Origin: Natronomonas salsuginis
Lineage (GTDB): Archaea; Halobacteriota; Halobacteria; Halobacteriales; Haloarculaceae
NCBI RefSeq assembly: GCF_005239135.1
Contig: NZ_QKNX01000005.1
Span: 62,001-126,000, forward strand
Reading direction: 5' to 3'
DNA: 64,000 nucleotides
This document shows, in pieces, positions 48,186-57,051 of this stretch. The notes under the pieces are model-generated. The model searched no databases and was not told where the DNA came from. It saw only the letters and a list, made by a program, of their open reading frames with translations. How positions within the stretch are numbered: position 1 is the first letter of the stretch; every line of letters starts with the position of its first letter. The translations under genes were made by a program, and so were the position numbers.

Positions 48186-50090
48186 TTAGCCTCGTCTCAC
48201 TCGAAGTCCGTTCCCGATGGCCAGCAGTTCGGAGCCTTCATGCGCGACTACTGCAAGAGCGATACCGAGTACACCGAGCAGCGCTCCGGGGATGAGTACG
48301 GCCAACACGAGCAGCGAGAACACGATGTTCTGACGGCTAATCCCCTGTGCACGCTTGCCGAGCCGAAGCGCATACGTCACCTTCGTGATATCATCCGCCA
48401 TCAGGGCGATGTCAGCAGCCTCAATCGCAGCATCCGTTCCTGCAGTTCCCATAGCGATGCCAACCGTGGCTTGGGCCAATGCCGGTGCATCATTGATCCC
48501 GTCGCCGACCATCCCGACCGCTTCGTACTTCTTCGTGAGTTCCTTGACAGCATCGACCTTTTCCTCCGGTTTCAGGTCCGCTCGGACATCGTCAATCCCG
48601 AGTTCTGCTGCGATTGCCTGCGCCGTTTCTTCATTGTCTCCCGTGAGCATGAGAACCTCAACGCCCATCTCGTGAAGCTCACGAATGACGTCTTTCGCCT
48701 CTGGTCGCGGTTCATCACGGAGTGCAATGACCCCCATGATCCGGTCAGGTGTTCCAACAAGTACGACGGTCTTCCCCTCGTTTCGAAGGTCTTCAACCTC
48801 TGAAAACCCTTCTACGTCGAGGTCGAACCGCTCGAAAAGCCCTGGCTTCCCCACATAGACGGTTTCCTCCATGAGTTGGGCTTGCGCGCCGTAGCCGGTG
48901 ATCGAGCTGAATTCGGACACTTCGGTCTGTTCGAGTCCGCGTTCAGCCGCGGCGTTCATGATCGCTTCTCCAAGGTGGTGTTCGGAGTATTGTTCGACGC
49001 TCGCTGCCTGTCTAAGCACGTCGTCTTCGGTACCCTCAAACGCAATCACATCCGTAACCACTGGTTCACCCCGCGTGAGAGTTCCAGTCTTGTCGAAGGC
49101 GATGGCCTCGATTTTCCCGAGGTTCTCAAGGTGGATACCCCCCTTGACAAGCACGCCTTCACGTCCAGCGCGCCCGATACCGGATGCGATGGCGATGGGC
49201 GTAGACATGACCAAGGCACAAGGGGCAGCCGCGACGAGCAGAACGATTGCGCGTCGTGCCCAGTAGTCCGGCAGGGCGATAACGAACGGTGCTATCATGA
49301 GCCCGAGGGCAGCGAGGAGAACAATCGGCGAGTAGACGCCGCCAAATCTCTCGATGAACAGCTGGGACTTCCCCTTTTCTTCCTGTGCTTCTTCGACGAG
49401 GTGGATCATCTTCGAGAGCGTGTTGTCCTCGAAGGTGGTGGTCGCTTCAATGTCGAGGACTCCTTCCTGATTGACGGTGCCTGCGAACACCTGATCGCCC
49501 TCTTGTTTATCGACGGCGGTGGATTCGCCGGTGACCGCTGCCTGATCGACCGTGGAGCGACCATCGACGACACGCCCGTCGGTCGGGATAGATTCGCCAG
49601 GTTTGACGCGAAACAGGTCGCCGATGTCGAGTTCTCGTGCAGAGACCATTTGCGTGGTTCCGTCTGTGATGAGACGCGCTTCTTCAGGCGCGAGATCGAG
49701 CAAGCTTCGAATTGAGGCGCGGGTCCGTGCGAACGTGTATTCCTCAACGCCTTCCGCAGCGCCATACAGAATGACGAGGAACGCTGCTTCCTCCCACAGG
49801 CCGAGCGCGGCTGCGCCACCGGTCGCGGCTAACATCAGAATCTCAATATCGATTTCGTATTCTTCAACCAACTCTTCGAACCCTTCTTGCGCCCAGTGGA
49901 AACCTCCGAGCAGCATTGCTACTACGTACAGGCCATTTTCGGCCAGTAATGGGAGGTAGTCGAAGAGGCTGAGTCCGAAGGTGAGAATCGCTATCATGCC
50001 TGCGATGAGCGCATTTCGTATCGGTGGGAAGAGGTACCACTGTCCGCTCCACTGTGTGTTGTTTTCCTCCGTGTCGTCCGTATCACTCAT
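48186..50090 (-). CDS. P1B-4-like heavy-metal ATPase with APC motif
   Basis: 634 residues, no N-terminal HMA domain. Core motifs: AVTGES, A289-P290-C291 (AAPCALVMSTP), DKTGTLTRGE, SEHHLGEA, GDGINDAPAL and a final HEGSELLAIGNGLR. Lack of an HMA domain, six or so membrane segments and the HEGS signature fit the P1B-4 group (Co, Zn, Cd), where TM4 usually carries SPC; here it is APC. The promoter holds the near-palindrome TTGGAATATTCTAA, also found before the gene at 51285. Confidence 0.82.
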   Translation of the reverse strand: MSDTDDTEENNTQWSGQWYLFPPIRNALIAGMIAILTFGLSLFDYLPLLAENGLYVVAMLLGGFHWAQEGFEELVEEYEIDIEILMLAATGGAAALGLWEEAAFLVILYGAAEGVEEYTFARTRASIRSLLDLAPEEARLITDGTTQMVSARELDIGDLFRVKPGESIPTDGRVVDGRSTVDQAAVTGESTAVDKQEGDQVFAGTVNQEGVLDIEATTTFEDNTLSKMIHLVEEAQEEKGKSQLFIERFGGVYSPIVLLAALGLMIAPFVIALPDYWARRAIVLLVAAAPCALVMSTPIAIASGIGRAGREGVLVKGGIHLENLGKIEAIAFDKTGTLTRGEPVVTDVIAFEGTEDDVLRQAASVEQYSEHHLGEAIMNAAAERGLEQTEVSEFSSITGYGAQAQLMEETVYVGKPGLFERFDLDVEGFSEVEDLRNEGKTVVLVGTPDRIMGVIALRDEPRPEAKDVIRELHEMGVEVLMLTGDNEETAQAIAAELGIDDVRADLKPEEKVDAVKELTKKYEAVGMVGDGINDAPALAQATVGIAMGTAGTDAAIEAADIALMADDITKVTYALRLGKRAQGISRQNIVFSLLVLAVLIPGALLGVLGIALAVVAHEGSELLAIGNGLRVRRG

Positions 50091-50127
50091 ACTGGTAGAG
50101 TAGAGGACTGACAGGATAAGACTTAAT

Positions 50128-50141
50128 TTGGAATATTCTAA
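50128..50141. promoter_or_regulatory. Palindromic operator TTGGAATATTCTAA (ATPase promoter)
   Basis: One mismatch from the perfect palindrome at 51323-51336, and placed 38-51 bases upstream of the ATG at 50090, exactly as in the other promoter. Sits just upstream of a TATA-like TTAAGTCTTA. Confidence 0.65.
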
Positions 50142-50162
50142 AAGCGAGTTAGAGTATGCTAA

Positions 50163-50912
50163 TCACGAGGTGGGGTCTGAGGGTGAAACCGGATCGTGAT
50201 TCATGTACTGCTTGATGATTTCGGCTTCAGCCCGACGTACACGGTACGTGAGCGTTGACCGGGGGAGGCCGAGTTCTTCGGCAAGTTCACCGAGATCAAT
50301 CTCCCGAGGGGTGTTGTAAAACCCATGGTGAACAGCAGCGGTTAGCGCCTCGCGCTGTTCACGGGTCAGCGTACCCTCCTCAGCGGAGAACGTGGCAGTA
50401 TTCGTTGCTGAAAGCCCCGTCAGCCGGATGATTTCTACATTGACGTCAGCCGAGAGTTCTGCGTGTAAGGCGTCGAAGAAACCGTGGATATCGGCGTCTT
50501 CAGGATGGATGATACGCCAGGTGTGACGGCGCTGTTCATGCTGTGTTTCGAAGAGCAATCCATCACCGAGATGCTCAAGCGCGAGGTGCGGGATGGACGT
50601 ACAAACGGGTGTTCGTTGCCAGTACGTGTAAAGGACGAGCGTATCGTCCGTCTCATCGAGAACCTCTGTTTCGGAGTCCGCTCCACACGGTTCAGTAGCA
50701 AGACAGTCTGCGTAGTAGTCGGCAGTGAGAAACGCGTCTTCGATAGCCGAGAGAGCGTCGGGTGAGCCAGTTGCATGGTCAACGCGCCAGAGGCTATCTG
50801 CTGTGGCATGGAGAGACAGCGACCGGACCCGAGCATCGGGGAAATCAGCCAACGTATCCGCAAGCGTATTCCACCCTGGATCGTAATCAAGGGCGAAAAC
50901 GAGTTCTCTCAT
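50163..50912 (-). CDS. Bat-type HTH-10 transcriptional regulator
   Basis: About 249 residues from the ATG at 50912 (MRELVFALDY); 50933 is an alternative start. A ligand-sensing N-terminal region is followed by the HTH-10 domain characteristic of bacterio-opsin activator relatives (LTREQREALTAAVHHGFYNTPR, DLGELAEELGLPRSTLTYRVRRAE). Lies between two genes whose promoters share a palindrome, so it is a candidate regulator of both, probably responding to metal. Confidence 0.82.
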   Translation of the reverse strand: MRELVFALDYDPGWNTLADTLADFPDARVRSLSLHATADSLWRVDHATGSPDALSAIEDAFLTADYYADCLATEPCGADSETEVLDETDDTLVLYTYWQRTPVCTSIPHLALEHLGDGLLFETQHEQRRHTWRIIHPEDADIHGFFDALHAELSADVNVEIIRLTGLSATNTATFSAEEGTLTREQREALTAAVHHGFYNTPREIDLGELAEELGLPRSTLTYRVRRAEAEIIKQYMNHDPVSPSDPTS

Positions 50913-51009
50913 GCCCGACGGAAGGAGATCCATCGATAAAATACACCGGACTTCTACCCGGTTAGGCCGTTCGTCGCTCTTCAAAGGATTATGAACGCGT
51001 ACAGGCTCG

Positions 51010-51285
51010 TTAGATCGGGTCATCTTGGGCGTGAGTTTCTGCCATTCGCTTGGCTTCAGCTGCGTACTGTTTGCGTTCGGCTTCATCCTCGACAGCACCC
51101 AAGTTGTCTGGATCAACATCCAGTGCAGCGGTCGTATCGCGCATATCTGTGAAGCTCGTCAGCGCACGCTCTTTTCTGAAGTATTGCTTGCCATCTGGGG
51201 TTGCGTAGACGAGGATAATCAAGTTCTGTTCGTCGTCAGAATACGTTCGCTCGACCAACCAGACACGCTCCGTGTCGTCTTCCAT
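51010..51285 (-). CDS. Small acidic protein of unknown function
   Basis: 91 residues from the ATG at 51285, chosen because it lies 38 bases from the palindromic operator as in the ATPase gene. Reads like a compact alpha/beta protein (VWLVERTYSDDEQNLIILVYATPDGKQYFRKERAL) with an acidic helical tail. No family recognised. The shared operator suggests co-regulation with the P1B-4-like pump, perhaps as metal chaperone or sensor. Confidence 0.65.
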   Translation of the reverse strand: MEDDTERVWLVERTYSDDEQNLIILVYATPDGKQYFRKERALTSFTDMRDTTAALDVDPDNLGAVEDEAERKQYAAEAKRMAETHAQDDPI

Positions 51286-51322
51286 AGCTGGTTTTAGGTG
51301 GACTAGCCTGATAGGGCTTAAG

Positions 51323-51336
51323 TTGGAATATTCCAA
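51323..51336. promoter_or_regulatory. Perfect palindromic operator TTGGAATATTCCAA
   Basis: A 14-base perfect palindrome 38-51 bases upstream of the ATG at 51285. Paired with the near-identical site at 50128-50141. Confidence 0.7.
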
Positions 51337-51457
51337 ACCCAGGTTTACGCGGAGTGCAAACCATCTCTGGTGCCTGAAAGAGGGCAAGATTCTGAATCTT
51401 TCAGGCACTTTCCCGTGTGAGATCCTCGCGGTAGTTGCGGTCGGGAATCACTCAAAT

Positions 51458-51958
51458 CTACATGTACGTGACGTAGTTGTCAATCACGTCCTCAACGACA
51501 TCGAGACGGTACTCGGTGATGTCCCACTCAGCCGCTGTTCGACGTATCTCTGTTGTTCGCTCGGTGTTGTCGATCCTAGTAGCATGTTCACGGAGGCCCT
51601 CAGGTGAATTCACTTCGTACTCCTTCTGCCACGCTTCGATTTGAGCGTAGAGATTTTCTTTCAAATCGAGGAGCCCGTCGGAATCGTGCTCATCCAAGAG
51701 CTCACGGACTACTTGGAATCGCTGATAGATCGGGTCAGCAGCGTACGCCTTTGTCCCTTTATTGTTGAATTCGAGAAGGACCGTCATCTTAACGAGGCGG
51801 TTGAGATGTTCACGAGCAGTGCGTTCAGAGACGCTTGCCTCTGCCGCAATCCATGAAGCTGATCGGGGGGTCGAAAGGGACTGGCTGACTGCCTGAACTC
51901 TGTCGAAGGCGCTCGCATGTTTCCTCCACGCCTCAGTACCCGGTTCTGAGTCAGCCAT
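51458..51958 (-). CDS. Winged-helix regulator, DUF7342-like
   Basis: 166 residues. N-terminal TEAWRKHASAFDRVQAVSQSL, then HTH (SASWIAAEASVSERTAREHLNRLVKMTVLLEF), a helical linker and a C-terminal domain. Resembles haloarchaeal DUF7342/TrmB-like regulators. Another candidate binder of the palindromes. Confidence 0.75.
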   Translation of the reverse strand: MADSEPGTEAWRKHASAFDRVQAVSQSLSTPRSASWIAAEASVSERTAREHLNRLVKMTVLLEFNNKGTKAYAADPIYQRFQVVRELLDEHDSDGLLDLKENLYAQIEAWQKEYEVNSPEGLREHATRIDNTERTTEIRRTAAEWDITEYRLDVVEDVIDNYVTYM

Positions 51959-52334
51959 AGCAGCCAGTAATAGGCAGAATGCAATAAGCAGTTCCCAAAC
52001 TCAACCTCTTGGTGCGAGCGAACTCAAAATGGGGTGCCGTCTGAAACCTATCAGAATTCGGGCGTTACGGCCGGATTTCGGCTCATTTGCGGGAGAGACG
52101 AACCGATCACCCCCTATCATGTTAGCGAACTAGTGATTTGTAGAAATCCAAACTGCGAAGTTGGGGTAGCACAGCCTCGGAGGATGGAATTGATGCGTGC
52201 CTTCTGTTACGATTCATCTGTTCTGAATCGAAATCGAGACTGATCTCCATTGTGGGCTTTGCGCTGGTTACATTTCCAGAATATCTCGAATGTCGAGCTC
52301 TCCGTTCAGCAAAACGCACGCTCCGCGGTCTATT
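51959..52334. other. Intergenic with a repeat shared with the left end
   Basis: No convincing gene. Contains 52172-52203, a near-copy of 3806-3837; in one frame both encode QPRRM(D/E)LMRAF, so it may be a relic of a gene family or mobile element. Confidence 0.45.
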
Positions 52335-52766
52335 TCAGTTCCGTTCATCTGGACGGTCGACGTCTTCGGCGGTCTTGATTTCGTCCGTTTTCTCGACTTC
52401 GGCGAATAGCTCTCGGTACGCATCGGGCTCGAAGAGGTTGTTCCGGTCGAACAGCTCGCGGGCGGCATTGGTGAGCTGAAAGAACCGGTATGGCTGGCCC
52501 CGCTCGAGCCCCTCACGATCTCGCTCGATGGCCTTGATCAGCCCCACCTCCTCCAGCCGAATGAGGTGGTCGGTGAGCGTCGACGCGGCGACGCTCGGGT
52601 TGTAGTATTCGAGTTCTTTCTTCGAGGGCGCGCCTTTCGGATGACCGACAATCGTCCCGATGATATTCGCGCGGGTCGTGTCGTCGAGGGCACTCAACGC
52701 TGCGATCGGATCGAGGCCGGCCGCGTTCTCGGCTGGCGTGAGCGGGGTGGCGTCAGGCCGGGACAT
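52335..52766 (-). CDS. ArsR-like winged-helix regulator
   Basis: 143 residues: LDDTTRANIIGTIVGHPKGAPSKKELEYYNPSVAASTLTDHLIRLEEVGLI is a winged helix, with a C-terminal FDRNNLFEPDAYRELFAEV helix. No cysteine cluster for metal binding. Divergent from the gene at 52899. Confidence 0.78.
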   Translation of the reverse strand: MSRPDATPLTPAENAAGLDPIAALSALDDTTRANIIGTIVGHPKGAPSKKELEYYNPSVAASTLTDHLIRLEEVGLIKAIERDREGLERGQPYRFFQLTNAARELFDRNNLFEPDAYRELFAEVEKTDEIKTAEDVDRPDERN

Positions 52767-52898
52767 TGTGTCTCAGTGTTTGTCCCCTGGTCAGATAACC
52801 ATTTCGGTGAAACTCGAAGTGGTACCCAGAGTGCCGGGGCATTCCACTTCCGGTCGTATTTCCGTACCGTTAGGTGGCGGTAGTGAATCCTACCCAGT

Positions 52899-53474
52899 AT
52901 GACCAACGACGACGCTACCCGTCCCGTCATCGACAAATTGGGTGACCAGCCGGGCGAGACGCTCACACCCGAACGGGTCGAGGCGATCCAGACCGCGATG
53001 CACGAGGACCTCGGACGATTCATCAACAACACGTCCTACTTCGTTCTCGGTTCCTACGGTGAGGAGGAGCGACCACGATTGGAGGCTGTTCGCGACCAAC
53101 TTGCGAGCGATGCCGCAGCCTCAAACTCCGATGATGGTGTCGACGCATTCCTGATGGACGATATTCTGGACATCTCGGAGTTCTTCACGTCGAAATTCAA
53201 GCTGTTGGTCAGCTACGCGGATCATATCGTCGGGGTGTACGAACACTCCCAGGGCGGACACGCGTGGGAAGCGGGCTACATCGATCAGCCGACCTATCGG
53301 GAGCGAACGCGAGCCTTCTATCGAACGTACGAGACTGAGGAGGAACAGTACGCGGCCTACGACGGGATGTTCGCACACTATCTCCTCTCGATGGAGCGGG
53401 TGGATCGTGCGTACACGTGGACGACGCCCGATGACCTTCGTGACTATATTGAGGATGCTTACGCGCCGGACTGA
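52899..53474 (+). CDS. Conserved hypothetical with deoxyribosyltransferase/TIR-like features
   Basis: 191 residues. YFVLGSYGEEERPRLEAVRDQL near residue 45, and later VGVYEHSQGGHAWEAGYID. A beta strand ending in SYG, and E...S.GG...E.G further on, recall nucleoside 2-deoxyribosyltransferase and TIR-like folds, where a Glu attacks the N-glycosidic bond. That assignment is inference. Divergent from the ArsR-like gene. Confidence 0.5.
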   Translation: MTNDDATRPVIDKLGDQPGETLTPERVEAIQTAMHEDLGRFINNTSYFVLGSYGEEERPRLEAVRDQLASDAAASNSDDGVDAFLMDDILDISEFFTSKFKLLVSYADHIVGVYEHSQGGHAWEAGYIDQPTYRERTRAFYRTYETEEEQYAAYDGMFAHYLLSMERVDRAYTWTTPDDLRDYIEDAYAPD

Positions 53475-53520
53475 CGGCGTGAGGAACGACTATTTGCGTC
53501 GGATACTGAATCTTCTCGTG

Positions 53521-53961
53521 ATGGTCGACATCCCTGATACACTTCGCTCGGTATTTACTGCGACTATTGAGTCCGAGGACGGAAGCTGCACATTCGAGGT
53601 TCCAGCGAGTGAGGTACGTCACGACGCTATTCAACCCGGTGAAACGTATCGAATCGCTGTTCTCGAAACCGGGCATACAACGGCGCTATCCGATACACCG
53701 TCCGCGGACAGATCGTCTGAGACCTCCCCGACCACTCAGGAGCAGGGACCCCCCGAGCCGCCTGTTGAAGAGGGTGAGATTCGGGAGGTGACGATTGAGA
53801 CGATTGGTGACCAGGGCGACGGCATCGCGAAGGTTGACCGCGGTTACGTCGTGATCGTTCCGGAGGGGCAGCCCGGTGACGAACCGACCGTTGAGATCGA
53901 ACAGGTGCAACAGAACGTCGCCTTTGCTACGATCGTTGAGCCGGACCCCCGAACGCTGTGA
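53521..53961 (+). CDS. TRAM-domain protein
   Basis: 146 residues from the ATG at 53521. A proline/serine-rich linker precedes a C-terminal TRAM domain (VTIETIGDQGDGIAKVDRGYVVIVP...VQQNVAFATIV), which binds RNA; archaeal TRAM proteins are often small RNA chaperones. The N-terminal 45 residues resemble a divergent beta-domain (FTATIESEDGSCTFEVP). Confidence 0.8.
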   Translation: MVDIPDTLRSVFTATIESEDGSCTFEVPASEVRHDAIQPGETYRIAVLETGHTTALSDTPSADRSSETSPTTQEQGPPEPPVEEGEIREVTIETIGDQGDGIAKVDRGYVVIVPEGQPGDEPTVEIEQVQQNVAFATIVEPDPRTL

Positions 53962-54049
53962 GTGCTCCTCTACCAAATCGTTTAGTTGATGCTGTCGGTA
54001 ACGACGGAACCAGTGGAGTGTTCTACAGGATATGAAGAATCGTACTGTT

Positions 54050-54262
54050 TTATCTGACGGAGTATCCGTTTGCTTTGAGAAGTTCGCGGACGCGTTCCTC
54101 GTGATCGCCCTGGAGTTCGATGTGCCCTTCTTTGACGGTGCCACCAGTTCCAAGTGTAGATTTCAGTTCTGAGGCGAGTGAGTCGAGATCGGTGCCACCT
54201 TCGAACCCCTCGACGACGACCATTTTCTTTCCATACCGGCGTTCTTCCGTTCGGACAGTCAC
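54050..54262 (-). CDS. SUI1/eIF1-like translation factor, start uncertain
   Basis: SUI1 core visible: RTEERRYGKKMVVVEGFEGG, then LKSTLGTGGTVKEGHIELQGDH and LLKANGYSV at the end. The listed start is a GTG at 54262 (70 residues), but codons upstream to about 54310 continue the family-like sequence NPLADLDRATEQ without an ATG, so either an unusual start or a small frame error has removed the N-terminus. Confidence 0.75.
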   Translation of the reverse strand: MTVRTEERRYGKKMVVVEGFEGGTDLDSLASELKSTLGTGGTVKEGHIELQGDHEERVRELLKANGYSVR

Positions 54263-54461
54263 CTGTTCTGTCGCCCGATCGAGATCAGCGAGCGGATTGC
54301 CCCATCGAATCAGTAGCGTAGATAATTTCGATGAGATGGTGCGAGAGCGGTATTCTCATATCAGGCTGGAGAGTTAGGAGACGTTGCTATCGAGGCGCTC
54401 GAAGATATCGACAGTATACCGCAGTGAATTCATATAGCGTACGAGGGCTGCACTGTCGTGT

Positions 54462-55115
54462 TCACACCGCTTCGACGGTGAACAGCGAATCGTCGTTGAG
54501 GACGACCTGCACGCGCCGGTGCCAGGCCTCGGCGAATGCCGCCCGCTGCTCCTCGCTCGCGGACCCCTCTAGAATCCGCTGGAGATTCCCGATTGCGGGG
54601 CCGCCGTCGGGAACGTCGCTGACGTGGTAGGTCACTTCAACAGTCTCGTCCGTATCGGTTCGCCGGAACCGGAACGTCGGTTCGTGCGTGCCCGGGTCGA
54701 ACGCGTCGAAGACGAGGAGATCACGACGGCTCCCGTGACCACCGGCGAGCCCGCTGAATCCGTCGTCGTCGGTCGCGCCAGTCACGTACGAAATGATGCG
54801 CCCCATCACGCCGTACGCAGCATCGTCTCGCGGGCCGGCTGCCTGGACTTCGATTTCGCTTCGGATTGGATAGTCATCGGGATACAGGGCATCGAGCCCG
54901 AGCTGGACGATCCGGTAGGCGCCCGAGGCAGTCGGACAGGAGTGACCGGCCTCTTTCACCGCGTCCGTGTAGGTGACGACGAACGGATCGCCTGATGTGA
55001 GGACGCCGAGGGCCTCCGCGACGGGGTCGCGGATTTCGATCGGGTCGGCGTCGTAGTCGACCTGCCAGTCGGTGCTAGTGTGCGTCGCGTCAGTCGCAGG
55101 TGAATTTGTTGTCAT
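54462..55115 (-). CDS. FmdE-like protein in a metal operon
   Basis: 217 residues. EAGHSCPTASGAYRIVQLGLDALYP has the GHxCP motif of the FwdE/FmdE family, whose Cys binds metal or a thiol ligand; the middle part includes VMGRIISYVTGA. Follows the CPG-type ATPase by 12 bases, so it is in the same operon. Role with the pump is unknown, possibly metal delivery or storage. Confidence 0.65.
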   Translation of the reverse strand: MTTNSPATDATHTSTDWQVDYDADPIEIRDPVAEALGVLTSGDPFVVTYTDAVKEAGHSCPTASGAYRIVQLGLDALYPDDYPIRSEIEVQAAGPRDDAAYGVMGRIISYVTGATDDDGFSGLAGGHGSRRDLLVFDAFDPGTHEPTFRFRRTDTDETVEVTYHVSDVPDGGPAIGNLQRILEGSASEEQRAAFAEAWHRRVQVVLNDDSLFTVEAV

Positions 55116-55127
55116 TGGTTGTGGAGA

Positions 55128-57047
55128 TTAGTGTCGGAGCAGTCGCATCCCGTTGAGGATGACGAGGAGAACGCTGGCTTCGTGGACGAGCATCCCGGCG
55201 GCGAGCGTGACGTAACTGGTGAGCACGCCAGCGAGCAGGACGGTCACGGTCAGCACCGCGAGCCCGACGTTCTCGAGGACGTTCCAGCGCGTCGCTTTAC
55301 TGAGTGTGACCGCGTACGGGATGCGTTCGAGGTCGTCGGCCATCAGCGCCATGTCCGCCGTCTCGATGGCGGTGTCCGTGCCGGCAGCGCCCATCGCGAT
55401 ACCGACGTCGGCGGTCGCCAGCGATGGCGCGTCGTTGATGCCATCGCCGACCATCGCAACGACGTGGCCGTCGGCCTGGTATTCTTCGATGACGGTCTGT
55501 TTGTCCTCGGGGAGGAGTTCGGCGCGGTACTCGTCGATGCCCACTTCCCCTGCGACGGCACTTGCCGTCCGCTCGTTGTCGCCGGTGAGCATCACCGTCT
55601 CGATGCCGGCATCCTGAAGCGCCGCTACGACGCCAGGAGCGGCCTCTCGAAGTTCGTCGCGCATCGCGATCACGCCGATGATGCTGCCGTCTCGCACGAC
55701 GTGGACGACCGTCTCACCGCGTTCCTCGCGGCCACGGACGTACTCGGCGATGTAATCCGGGATGTCGATGCTGCGGTCGTCGAGCAGCGCTCGGTTCCCA
55801 ACGACGACCTCGTGGCCGTCCGTATGGGCGACGACACCCTTGCCGGCGACCACGTCGAAGTCATCCGGATCCGGAACCGACCGGTGTTCGGCGCTCGCGG
55901 CATCGGAATGGGCGACCGCAGTTCCGCCATCGGTTGCGGCGGTCGGACGGTCGCGTGCTGCGTCGACGATGGCGTCGGCGAGGTGGTGTTCGCTTTTCTT
56001 CTCGGCAGTCGCCGCGAGCGAGATTACCTCGTCGTCGTCGACGCCAAACCCCTCGACGTCGGCGACGGTGGTCTCGCCCTTCGTGAGGGTGCCGGTCTTG
56101 TCGAAGGCAACGAGGTCGATCTTGCCGGCACGTTCGAGGTGTTCGCCACCCTTCATCAGGACTCCCGACCGGGCGGCGTTCCCGATGGCCGAGACGATGC
56201 TGACCGGCGGTCCGATGACCAGCGCGCCCGGACAGCCGATGACCAGCAAGGTGAGCGACAGGATCGCGTTCTGCGTGACTGCGTACGCGCCGATTGCGAG
56301 CACGATGACGGCTGGGGTGTAGTACTTCGCGAACCGGTCGATGAGACTCTCCGTGGGCGACTGGGCCTCCTGGGCCTCCTCGACGCGGCGGATGATGCGC
56401 TCGAGCGTCGTATCCGAGCCCGCACCCGTCGTCTGGACCTCCAGTGCGCCTTCCTGGTTGACCGTCCCCGCGTAGACTTCGTCACCGTCGGTCTTGTGAA
56501 CGGGCGCGCTCTCGCCGGTGACCGGGGCCTGATTGACGGCACTCTCGCCGTCGACGACGCTCCCGTCGACCGGGATCTTTCCGCCCGGTTTCACGATGAC
56601 AACTTCACCCTCCTCGACGTCGCGGGCAGGTACTTCTTGGAGGTCTCCGTCGCGACGGACGGTCGCCGTGTCGGGCGTCATCTCCAGAAGTTCCTGGAGG
56701 GCCGTCCGGGTCTTCCGCATCGTCCGGCCTTCTAGGTAGCTGCCGAGGCTGAACAGGAAGACGACGGCGGCAGCTTCCCAGTATTCGCCGATGACGATGG
56801 CACCAATGGCCGCCAAGGTCACGAGCGTCTTGATGCCGAGCGTTCGGTTGGTGACCTCGTAGTAGGCGGTTTTGGCGATGTCGTAGCCGCCGATGATCGC
56901 CGCGAGGATGAGAATACCGGCACTCGCTGTATCGAAGCCGGTGAAGTGGCCGAGGCTCCAGCCGCCACCGTAGAGGAGGCCGCTGGACGCCGTGACGATG
57001 GCTTTCCGGTTCTTCCGGTAGTACTGTGTGATCGTTTGTGCGTTCAT
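55128..57047 (-). CDS. P1B ATPase with CPG motif
   Basis: 639 residues, no fused HMA domain. Motifs: PVTGES, C272-P273-G274 (IGCPGALVIGPP, where CPC...STP is usual), DKTGTLTKGE, SEHHLADA, GDGINDAPSL, ending HEASVLLVILNGMRLL. The tail fits Zn/Cd pumps, but the second Cys of CPC is Gly. An HMA chaperone gene ends 4 bases upstream and an FmdE-like gene follows 12 bases downstream. Exports a divalent or soft metal; identity is open. Confidence 0.85.
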   Translation of the reverse strand: MNAQTITQYYRKNRKAIVTASSGLLYGGGWSLGHFTGFDTASAGILILAAIIGGYDIAKTAYYEVTNRTLGIKTLVTLAAIGAIVIGEYWEAAAVVFLFSLGSYLEGRTMRKTRTALQELLEMTPDTATVRRDGDLQEVPARDVEEGEVVIVKPGGKIPVDGSVVDGESAVNQAPVTGESAPVHKTDGDEVYAGTVNQEGALEVQTTGAGSDTTLERIIRRVEEAQEAQSPTESLIDRFAKYYTPAVIVLAIGAYAVTQNAILSLTLLVIGCPGALVIGPPVSIVSAIGNAARSGVLMKGGEHLERAGKIDLVAFDKTGTLTKGETTVADVEGFGVDDDEVISLAATAEKKSEHHLADAIVDAARDRPTAATDGGTAVAHSDAASAEHRSVPDPDDFDVVAGKGVVAHTDGHEVVVGNRALLDDRSIDIPDYIAEYVRGREERGETVVHVVRDGSIIGVIAMRDELREAAPGVVAALQDAGIETVMLTGDNERTASAVAGEVGIDEYRAELLPEDKQTVIEEYQADGHVVAMVGDGINDAPSLATADVGIAMGAAGTDTAIETADMALMADDLERIPYAVTLSKATRWNVLENVGLAVLTVTVLLAGVLTSYVTLAAGMLVHEASVLLVILNGMRLLRH

Positions 57048-57051
57048 TGGT

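Noticed and set aside
55119-56735. 538-codon plus-strand open frame
   Set aside because: Lies antisense to the CPG ATPase, which has all P-type motifs; the plus frame has no domain and biased composition typical of high-GC shadows.
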